From Altererythrobacter epoxidivorans (GTDB lineage: Bacteria > Pseudomonadota > Alphaproteobacteria > Sphingomonadales > Sphingomonadaceae), in assembly GCF_001281485.1 (NCBI RefSeq), contig NZ_CP012669.1, forward strand, positions 1,178,001 through 1,242,000: a stretch of DNA of 64,000 nt, given 5' to 3'. Both the position numbers and the translations under genes were made by a program. Below the pieces are notes generated by a model. It was not told where the DNA came from and made no database searches. It saw only the letters and a list, made by a program, of their open reading frames with translations. Below are positions 57,693-64,000 of the stretch, piece after piece. Numbering within the stretch: the stretch's first letter is position 1; each line of letters begins with the position of its first letter.

Positions 57693-58439
57693 TCAGCCCT
57701 CGGCGACCCAGCGTTCGGTCAAGGCCGTCGCAGTCTCGATATCGTTGAGGAAATCGACCTCGGCCCAGTCCATCCCCTCGATCGACTTCGTGCCGACCTT
57801 GCCGCTGTCGGCGATCATGTCGATGACTTTCAGGTACCAGTGATTGACGCCGTCAGCGGTGCGCATTGTCTGCCGCACGGTTTCCCGGAACAGTTCCGCG
57901 CCTTCACCGCGGAATGCGAGGAAGCCGATTGATTCCGAATTGCTGACTTCGGCCGTCAGGGTCTTGCCGATCCGGGCCAGACGCCCGTTCTCGCCGCGGC
58001 TGACCTTCATGTCGTCGCTGTCGTAGGAATCCTTCACATCGACCGTGACCGCGATCGGCCAGTCCGATCCTTCCTGTACACGGCGCACGATGTCTTCCGA
58101 CACCAGCGTATCGCCGTTGAGGATGAGGAAATCTCCCTTCATCTGTTCGCGAACGATCCAGCAGGAGCCGAGATTGTCGGCAACCTTGAAGAACGGATTG
58201 AAATGACAGGTGATTTCCACACGCGGATCACGGATCTCCGCAAGCCTCGCTTCCACCATGTCGGTCATGAAGCCGGTCACGACATCGATGCGCTTTACAC
58301 CGCCACGGGCGAGCATCTCGATCTGCCATTCGATCAAGGTCTTGCCCGAAAAATCGATCAGGCACTTCGGACGTTCGGCAGTCAGCGGCAATAGTCGCGA
58401 GCCTTGGCCCGCGCTCAGGAGAATAGCATGTTCGATCAT
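57693..58439 (-). CDS. Sugar/polyol-phosphate nucleotidyltransferase (phosphocholine or inositol cytidylyltransferase-like)
   Basis: A 248-residue nucleotidyltransferase with a full active-site set: LLSAGQGSRLLPLT, RPKCLIDFSGKTLIEWQIE, FLILNGDTLVS (Asp metal ligand) and a later VNHWYLKVIDM with the second metal site. The ERPKCLI pattern is nearest to LicC- or IPCT-like enzymes that make CDP-choline or CDP-inositol. I chose the ATG at 58439. It probably supplies the CDP-alcohol used by the transferase at 56.1 kb. Confidence 0.82.
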   Translation of the reverse strand: MIEHAILLSAGQGSRLLPLTAERPKCLIDFSGKTLIEWQIEMLARGGVKRIDVVTGFMTDMVEARLAEIRDPRVEITCHFNPFFKVADNLGSCWIVREQMKGDFLILNGDTLVSEDIVRRVQEGSDWPIAVTVDVKDSYDSDDMKVSRGENGRLARIGKTLTAEVSNSESIGFLAFRGEGAELFRETVRQTMRTADGVNHWYLKVIDMIADSGKVGTKSIEGMDWAEVDFLNDIETATALTERWVAEG

Positions 58440-58550
58440 GGTGCAGCCCTTTAGGCGCACAGTGTGCGACTAGCAACGGCCCGAAGGAATGTGGCTATTG
58501 CAAGCGAGGTGCTTGCGCGTTGAGACGCGCTCGTCCAATGCGCAAAATCC

Positions 58551-59903
58551 ATGCAGGACAATGCCCAAGCCACCCGTGAACCGCGTTCGTTGATGTCGCG
58601 AATGCTCACAAACGTCGCCTGGCTGGTGGGCGGCAAGGGTTTCGGCGCGGTTTGTTCGCTGATTTACCTCGCGATCCTGACCCGTTCGCTCGGTCTCAAG
58701 GACTTCGGCCACTTCTCGCTGATCTTCGGTACCGCGCAGGCGCTTATCGCCATTGCCGGGTTCCAGACCTGGCGCACGGTAGTCCGTTTCGGTGTCCAGC
58801 ACATCCATGACGGGGACTGGGACGGTTTCGGCCGCCTCAGCATGATGGCCTTCATCCTCGACGTCGTCGGTGCGCTGATCGGTTGTGCGATCGCCTATGT
58901 CGTTTTCTATCATTTTGCAGCCGAGTTGAGCCTCAATCCTCGCCTCATCGACACGGCATTCTGGTTCAACGTGGCGGCGCTGTGGGCCCTCGTTTCTGCG
59001 CCTACCGGCATCGTGCGTGCCCTCGATCGCTTCGACATCGCCGTTTATGTCGAGGCTATCGTCCCGGCAGGGCGCCTGATTGCTGCTGCCGTCATTGCCC
59101 TTACCGGACCCAGCCTTGCACGTTTCCTCATCGCATGGGCAATCATCGACCTCTTCGAAGCGGCGATATACTGGATCGTCGCCCGGCGCCTCAGTCCGCA
59201 ATCGATCCGGTTCAAATTCCTCGGCAGTGCTTTCCAGGCTCGCCATGAAAATCCGGGCCTGATCCGCTTTTTCGGGATCACCTACCTCAGCGCAACATTG
59301 GAAGCCGTTTTCCGACACGGGCCTTTGCTCGCAGTCGGATACTTCGTCGGAACGAGCGCAGCCGGCATATACCGCCTCGCTCACCAGCTGGCTCAGGGCC
59401 TGTCGAAACTTTCTGGCCTGCTCAGCCGCGCAGCCTATGCCGAAATCGCCCGTGCAAGGGTGGCTTCGGCAGCGCAGGAGTTCCGCCGGCTGGCATGGCA
59501 GACGACACGCCTCGCCGGTGTGGGCGGCGCCTTGGTCGTGATTTTCGTTTCCGCAGTCGGCGGCCATATCCTCGCGCTTCTCGGCGGGGAGGAATTCCGC
59601 ATGGGCTATACAATCCTGATCCCGCTGACGGTGGTTTCGAGTATCGAACTCGCCAGTGTCGCGTTCGAACCCGTCCTGCATTCGACCGGCCGCGCGCGCC
59701 TGTCGCTCCTTGCCCGCTTCTTCACCGTGTTAACGGCAGGTATCGCCCTCGTTATCCTCGTTCAGCATTACCAGGAACAAGGCGTCGCATGGGCGCTCGT
59801 GATCGGCGCAGCCGTTGGCTATGTCGTAATGGGATTGATGGCTTACCTCACTTTGAAGCGGGACCTCGGCAAGGTCGATCTTGCCAGCGGGGAAACCATC
59901 TAG
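58551..59903 (+). CDS. Polysaccharide biosynthesis flippase (Wzx/MOP family)
   Basis: 450 residues with twelve to fourteen predicted membrane helices. The start MLTNVAWLVGGKGFGAVCSLIY and the segment LTRSLGLKDFGHF are typical of O-antigen or exopolysaccharide lipid flippases. It moves lipid-linked glycans across the inner membrane. It stands alone here, with no glycosyltransferases beside it, so the cargo is unclear; the CDP-alcohol genes next door may provide it. It overlaps the convergent reductase gene by four bases. Confidence 0.85.
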   Translation: MQDNAQATREPRSLMSRMLTNVAWLVGGKGFGAVCSLIYLAILTRSLGLKDFGHFSLIFGTAQALIAIAGFQTWRTVVRFGVQHIHDGDWDGFGRLSMMAFILDVVGALIGCAIAYVVFYHFAAELSLNPRLIDTAFWFNVAALWALVSAPTGIVRALDRFDIAVYVEAIVPAGRLIAAAVIALTGPSLARFLIAWAIIDLFEAAIYWIVARRLSPQSIRFKFLGSAFQARHENPGLIRFFGITYLSATLEAVFRHGPLLAVGYFVGTSAAGIYRLAHQLAQGLSKLSGLLSRAAYAEIARARVASAAQEFRRLAWQTTRLAGVGGALVVIFVSAVGGHILALLGGEEFRMGYTILIPLTVVSSIELASVAFEPVLHSTGRARLSLLARFFTVLTAGIALVILVQHYQEQGVAWALVIGAAVGYVVMGLMAYLTLKRDLGKVDLASGETI

Positions 59904-60634
59904 GCGGGGATCTCCCTTCCCTGCCAATCGAAGACGTTACCGCTATTGTGCGGTTCGAGCTTGCCGATGACTGCCAGCAAGTTGCAAGCCGCATCGTCCG
60001 GGTCGGTCAGTTGTCCGGCAGGAAGGTTCGCCTGGAACGGTTTCGAAAGGTTCGAATTGACCGTCCCCGGATGCATACCGACAATGATCGCATGCTCATG
60101 CGTGCGTCGCATTTCGATGGCGAAATTCCGGATCAGCATATTGAGCGCTGTCTTGCTCGCCCGGTAACTGTGCCATCCGCCTAACCTGTTGTCGGAAATC
60201 GATCCGACGCGCGCCGATAGTGCTGCAAAGACACTGCGCCTGTCGCGCGGCATGATGGGCAGGAAATGCTTCGCAATCATAGCCGGGCCGATGGTGTTGA
60301 GCGCGAATGCCTGCGCCATGGCATCGGGCGATAATTGCTTGAGCGACTTTTCCGGTCCGGTTCCTTCGGGCAACGTCAGCGATCCGGTCGCCACGATCAC
60401 ACAATCGGGCGGCACCTCTTTCAATTCTGCCGCAATCGACGCAATGGAACCTTCATCCATGAGGTCGAACCGGAATCCTGTCGCGCCTCCGATAGCGGTG
60501 CCCGAACGCGATCCGGCCATGACCGTCGCACCGCCTTCCACCAATTGCCTGCAGAGCGCGCCGCCTATTGCGCCGGATGCGCCGAAAACCACCGCACGCT
60601 GCGGCCACGGTGCCTGCTGTCCTACATCGTCCAT
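59900..60634 (-). CDS. Short-chain dehydrogenase/reductase
   Basis: 244 residues in the SDR fold. The nucleotide loop is VFGASGAIGGALC, the active-site Tyr and Lys lie in YRASKTAL, and the Ser in FAALSARVGS. PGTVNSNLSKPF is the usual post-active-site loop. It could make or reduce a sugar or polyol for the neighbouring CDP-alcohol genes, but no substrate can be named. The ATG at 60634 follows the gap with the repeat element. Confidence 0.87.
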   Translation of the reverse strand: MDDVGQQAPWPQRAVVFGASGAIGGALCRQLVEGGATVMAGSRSGTAIGGATGFRFDLMDEGSIASIAAELKEVPPDCVIVATGSLTLPEGTGPEKSLKQLSPDAMAQAFALNTIGPAMIAKHFLPIMPRDRRSVFAALSARVGSISDNRLGGWHSYRASKTALNMLIRNFAIEMRRTHEHAIIVGMHPGTVNSNLSKPFQANLPAGQLTDPDDAACNLLAVIGKLEPHNSGNVFDWQGREIPA

Positions 60635-60715
60635 AATGCTTAAACAGGCCGGATGATCATCGAGTTCCTAGCTACGCCCACCCTGTGCCGTTGCCGCGGT
60701 AATTTTCTACCCTCA

Positions 60716-60755
60716 GGACTGTGTTCCATGTGTTCCATCGCGTAGGATTTGCAGC
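60716..60755 (+). repeat. 40-bp intergenic element, copy 2 (before sdhB)
   Basis: 38 of 40 bases match 1140-1179, with the same tandem TGTGTTCCA units and TAGGATTTGCAGC. It ends 118 bp before the sdhB start. The two differing bases lie together between the direct repeat and TAGGAT, in the part expected to vary if each end is bound by a protein. Confidence 0.75.
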
Positions 60756-60873
60756 CAGCCACCGACATTGAAAAAAGCTGCAACAGTCATACAAAATCTC
60801 TCAACATGCGGCGGCTTGCTCTCGCTGGCGAAGGCGCTAGAGAGGTTTCGAAAAGCAACAGGATTCATCGGTC

Positions 60874-61656
60874 ATGGCCACTTTCACCCTCCCCAAGAAC
60901 TCGAAGATCACGGGCAAAACCCGTGAGCACAAGGCTGAGGGCGGCTCGCGCATCCAGAAATTCAAGGTCTATCGTTACGATCCGGACAGCGGCGAAAACC
61001 CGCGATACGACACGTTCGAAATCGACCTCGACAACTGCGGCCCGATGGTTCTCGACGCCCTGCTCAAGATCAAGAACGAGGTCGACCCGACGCTCACCTT
61101 CCGCCGCTCGTGCCGCGAGGGGATTTGCGGATCGTGCGCCATGAACCTCAACGGCAAGAACGGCCTCGCCTGCACGACCGCGATCGAGGACCTGAAGGGC
61201 GAAATCCGCATCACACCGCTGCCGCACATGGATGTGATCAAGGACCTTGTGCCCGATTTCACCCATTTCTACGCGCAATACGCATCGATCCGTCCCTGGC
61301 TGCAGACCGTCAGCCCGACGCCGAGCGGCAAGGAGCGCCTTCAGTCGCCCGAACAGCGCGAGAAGCTCGACGGGCTTTACGAGTGCATCCTGTGCGCATG
61401 CTGCTCCACTTCGTGCCCCAGCTACTGGTGGAATTCGGACAAGTTTCTCGGACCGGCAATCCTGCTTCAGGCATATCGCTGGCTGGCCGACAGCCGTGAC
61501 GAGATGACCGGCGAGCGCCTCGACCAGCTGGAAGATCCGTTCCGCCTGTATCGTTGCCACACCATCATGAACTGCGCGAACGTCTGCCCCAAGGGTCTCT
61601 CGCCCGCGAAGGCGATCGCCGAAACCAAGAAGATGATGGCCGAACGGGCAATCTGA
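60874..61656 (+). CDS. sdhB: Succinate dehydrogenase iron-sulfur subunit
   Basis: 260 residues. The N-terminal ferredoxin domain has [14 protein letters not shown] for the 2Fe-2S cluster, and the C-terminal domain has [16 protein letters not shown] and [17 protein letters not shown] for the 4Fe-4S and 3Fe-4S clusters. It passes electrons from FAD in SdhA to quinone in complex II. Its usual neighbours sdhC, sdhD and sdhA are not beside it; upstream lies an unrelated reductase. AGGA precedes the ATG. Confidence 0.96.
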   Translation: MATFTLPKNSKITGKTREHKAEGGSRIQKFKVYRYDPDSGENPRYDTFEIDLDNCGPMVLDALLKIKNEVDPTLTFRRSCREGICGSCAMNLNGKNGLACTTAIEDLKGEIRITPLPHMDVIKDLVPDFTHFYAQYASIRPWLQTVSPTPSGKERLQSPEQREKLDGLYECILCACCSTSCPSYWWNSDKFLGPAILLQAYRWLADSRDEMTGERLDQLEDPFRLYRCHTIMNCANVCPKGLSPAKAIAETKKMMAERAI

Positions 61657-61661
61657 GCCGC

Positions 61662-62117
61662 ATGGCTTTCAAGGACGACGTTTTCGAGCACGGGCCCGAT
61701 CCCGAAAATCCGGGCTGGTATCATTGGAACCTGAAGGATGACACGCTGTTCAACGGCGCGGTCATGGGCAGGCTCATCACTCGCAAGGAAGGCGACAAGT
61801 GCCGCTTGCGGATGTTTCCTGAACGCAAGCACGAGAACCTGCAGGGAATCATCCACGGCGCGATCACCCTGTCGCTGATCGACATTTCGCTGTTCACGAC
61901 GATGCATGTCGTCGGCAGCGGCAATGCCGGCCCATCTGTCACGCTCGAGCTTTCGACGCAGTTTATCGGTGGCGGTGACCCCAAGCGTCCGCTCGATGCA
62001 GTAACGGAAATCATGCGCGAGACGGGCAAACTCGTATTCGTTCGCGGCGAGGTCGTCCAGGAAGACGACACCGTCGCGGCCTATAGCGGCATCATCCGCA
62101 AGTTTCCGCCCCGATGA
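61662..62117 (+). CDS. PaaI-type thioesterase (hotdog fold)
   Basis: 151 residues forming a single hotdog domain. The conserved pattern is NLQGIIHGAITLSLIDISLF, with the Asp/Gly active-site helix, and SVTLELSTQFIGG. Such enzymes hydrolyse acyl- or aryl-CoA. I chose the ATG at 61662, 5 bp after sdhB; the frame open upstream overlaps sdhB. The stop overlaps the zapE start (ATGA), so sdhB, this gene and zapE form one operon. Confidence 0.85.
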   Translation: MAFKDDVFEHGPDPENPGWYHWNLKDDTLFNGAVMGRLITRKEGDKCRLRMFPERKHENLQGIIHGAITLSLIDISLFTTMHVVGSGNAGPSVTLELSTQFIGGGDPKRPLDAVTEIMRETGKLVFVRGEVVQEDDTVAAYSGIIRKFPPR

Positions 62118-63229
62118 GCGGAATGCTCGCCAACTACGAGAAGCTCGTGGCATCCGGCGAATTGCGCCCCGATCCCGACCAGCGAAAGGCGGCCGAGCGA
62201 CTGAGCGCGCTGCAGAAGGAGCTCGAGTCAGAAACTTCGGGCGGCCTGCTTTCGCAACTGTTCGCACGAAAACAGAACCAGCCCCGCGGCGTTTACATGT
62301 GGGGTGGCGTAGGCCGCGGCAAATCCATGCTCATGGACCTCTTTGTCGAAAGCCTCGGGATCATGCGGAAGCGCCGGGTTCACTTCCACGAATTCATGCT
62401 GGAAGTGGATGCCCGTATCAGGGAGGAGCGCCGCAAGGAATCGGGCGATCCCATTGCTCCTGTCGCGCGCAAGCTGGCACAGGATGTTCGCTGCCTCGCC
62501 TTCGACGAGATGGTGGTCAACAACACCGCCGATGCCGCGATCATGAGCCGGCTTTTCACGGCGCTGATCCGCGACGAGGCGGTCACGGTGGTCACAACGA
62601 GCAACCGGCCGCCGCGCGACCTCTACAAGGACGGGCTCAACCGCTCGCTGTTCCTTCCGTTTATTGATCTCGTGCAGGAAGAACTCGACGTCCTGGCGCT
62701 CGATGGGCCGGTGGATTATCGCCTCGACAGGCTGGGCGATCTCGACACATGGCACACGCCGCTTGGCGAGGCTGCAACGGCACAGGTCCGCGAGGCGTTC
62801 TTCCGCCTCACCGACTACAAGCCCGAGGATGCTGAACATGTGCCGTCCGCCGAACTCGATCTAGGCGGAGGGAGAAAGCTCCACGTTCCCAAGAGCCTGA
62901 AGGGCGTCGCCGTCTTCAGCTTCAAACGGTTGTGCAGCGAAAATCGCGGCGCGTCCGATTATCTCGCCATCGCCCGCGCCTATCACACAGTGATCGTCGT
63001 CGGCATTCCGCAAATGGGGCCGGACAAACGCAATGAGGCCATACGTTTCACGAAACTGGTCGATGCGCTTTACGAACAGCGCGTCAAATTGTTCGTGACC
63101 GCAGATGCCTCTCCGGAAGAGCTTTACCAGGCAGGCGACGGCAGCTTCGAGTTCGAGCGGACCGTCAGCCGCCTGAAGGAAATGCAGAGCACGGACTACA
63201 TGGCCCTTGGCCATGGCGAGGATTCTTGA
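62114..63229 (+). CDS. zapE: Cell division protein ZapE (AFG1-like ATPase)
   Basis: 371 residues of the AFG1 ATPase family. Walker A is GGVGRGKSMLMD, Walker B is CLAFDEMVV, and RGVYMWGG, TTSNRPPRDLYKDGLNR and FKRLCSENRGASDY are family-specific. In E. coli ZapE acts at the Z ring in late division under low oxygen; in mitochondria its relative handles misassembled respiratory subunits. Overlap with the gene before it puts it in the sdhB operon, as in other alphaproteobacteria. Confidence 0.93.
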   Translation: MSGMLANYEKLVASGELRPDPDQRKAAERLSALQKELESETSGGLLSQLFARKQNQPRGVYMWGGVGRGKSMLMDLFVESLGIMRKRRVHFHEFMLEVDARIREERRKESGDPIAPVARKLAQDVRCLAFDEMVVNNTADAAIMSRLFTALIRDEAVTVVTTSNRPPRDLYKDGLNRSLFLPFIDLVQEELDVLALDGPVDYRLDRLGDLDTWHTPLGEAATAQVREAFFRLTDYKPEDAEHVPSAELDLGGGRKLHVPKSLKGVAVFSFKRLCSENRGASDYLAIARAYHTVIVVGIPQMGPDKRNEAIRFTKLVDALYEQRVKLFVTADASPEELYQAGDGSFEFERTVSRLKEMQSTDYMALGHGEDS

Positions 63230-63302
63230 ACGCACGCCGCACGTACCCATATCGTTCCCGTTCCGGCGGACAGAACATACCCCGCCGATGGGGAATAGCC
63301 AG

Positions 63303-64000
63303 ATGATCGACATTCGACCTTTCGCTTCGCTCGGCGCAGCCAACCACGGCTGGCTCGATGCAAGACACCATTTCAGCTTCGCCAATTACTACGACCCCGC
63401 ACGCATGGGCTGGGGTTCGATCCGCGTTTGGAACGACGATACGATTGCGCCGAAGTCAGGATTCCCGCCGCATCCGCATAGCGACATGGAAATCGTGACC
63501 TTCGTTCGCTCGGGCGCAATCACCCACAAGGACAGCCTGGGCAATGCAGGCCGTACTGCGGCAGGCGACGTTCAGGTCATGAGCGCGGGAACGGGGATCA
63601 CGCACGCCGAATACAATCTGGAGGACGAGGCGACTACGTTATTCCAGATCTGGATCGAACCCGACCGCCGCGGCGAAAAGCCCGGTTGGGGGCAGCGCGA
63701 GTTCCCAAGTGCCTCGCGCGCCGGCGGTTTCGAGATTCTCGCAAGCGGCGATCCCGAAGGCGATGGCACTCTGGGCATCAGGACCGACGCCAGGGTTGCT
63801 GCTGCAAACTTGCTGGCTGGGCAGAAGGCGGTGTGGGAAACGGGTGCCGATCGTCACCAGTATCTCGTCGCACCGAAGGGACGCATTCGCGTGAACGGCA
63901 TCGAAGCCCAGCCAAGGGACGGGATTGCGGTGACTGGCGAGACCCGGATCGAGGTCGAAGCAATCGACGATGCTGAGATCGTGCTGGTCGACGCTCGCTA
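63303..64000 (+). CDS. Pirin family protein (runs to the window edge)
   Basis: 232 codons plus TA are seen before the window ends. The next base probably makes a TAA or TAG stop, since VLVDAR is a usual pirin ending. The N-terminal cupin has the iron ligands in FPPHPHSDMEIVT and GITHAEYN; the second cupin is degenerate. It starts MIDIRPFASLG with GGGGA upstream (an ATG at 63288 is also in frame). Pirins act as quercetinases or as redox-sensing regulators. Confidence 0.88.
   Translation, partial: MIDIRPFASLGAANHGWLDARHHFSFANYYDPARMGWGSIRVWNDDTIAPKSGFPPHPHSDMEIVTFVRSGAITHKDSLGNAGRTAAGDVQVMSAGTGITHAEYNLEDEATTLFQIWIEPDRRGEKPGWGQREFPSASRAGGFEILASGDPEGDGTLGIRTDARVAAANLLAGQKAVWETGADRHQYLVAPKGRIRVNGIEAQPRDGIAVTGETRIEVEAIDDAEIVLVDAR

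Noticed and set aside
1..64000. tRNA, rRNA, CRISPR, prophage, transposon or origin.
   Set aside because: No T-loop patterns in the gaps, no spaced repeats, no transposase or integrase, and no DnaA-box cluster was seen.

Overview
The window is ordinary high-GC chromosomal DNA from an alphaproteobacterium. The closest match is a member of the Sphingomonadales, most likely an Erythrobacter- or Qipengyuania-like member of the Erythrobacteraceae. This is inferred from protein style, from the alphaproteobacterial LexA box GTTC-N7-GTTC in front of lexA, and from the order nuoA-N, birA, coaX, rnj, DUF1467. I see no rRNA, tRNA, CRISPR array, phage or insertion sequence. Coding density is high and many neighbours overlap as ATGA or TGATG.

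Layout. 1-8.8 kb: end of trpD, then trpC, moaC, moeA and lexA, a convergent comEC, then gltX, gltA and a small membrane protein. 8.8-15.5 kb: a four-gene minus-strand group (Hpt-like protein, nucleotidyltransferase-like membrane protein, helical protein, histidine-kinase-like protein) divergent from an 874-residue membrane coiled-coil protein; three of the four look catalytically degenerate. 15.5-34.8 kb: one long minus-strand block with the complete 14-subunit NADH dehydrogenase I operon, running on into birA, coaX, rnj and a DUF1467 gene. The nuo block carries two extra genes: a 65-residue membrane protein between nuoE and nuoF, and a secreted protein between nuoF and nuoG.

35-45 kb: an aldehyde dehydrogenase divergent from a thiolase, two tandem paralogous lipoproteins, an SH3-like secreted protein, a 2-hydroxyacid dehydrogenase, an ammonium transporter, a CadC-like regulator divergent from a tautomerase, and a nitronate-monooxygenase-like flavoenzyme. 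45-54.5 kb: a methyltransferase with a lipoprotein signal coupled to prfB, an exported peroxiredoxin, PBP1A, an N-acetylmuramoyl-alanine amidase and RNase E. 54.5-60.6 kb: a methyltransferase, then a group that looks like a CDP-alcohol pathway (two nucleotidyltransferases, a CDP-alcohol phosphotransferase, a HIT protein, a flippase and a reductase). 60.9-64 kb: an sdhB without sdhCDA beside it, a thioesterase, zapE, and a pirin gene cut by the window edge.

The best leads for something undescribed are the CDP-alcohol cluster with no known head group (55.2-60.6 kb), the group of apparent pseudo-enzymes beside a large membrane coiled-coil protein (8.8-15.5 kb), and a 40-bp element (38/40 identical) found only before moaC and before sdhB in this window. 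Several genes also have their ribosome binding site inside a strong hairpin. All function calls rest on motifs read by eye; no database search was run.
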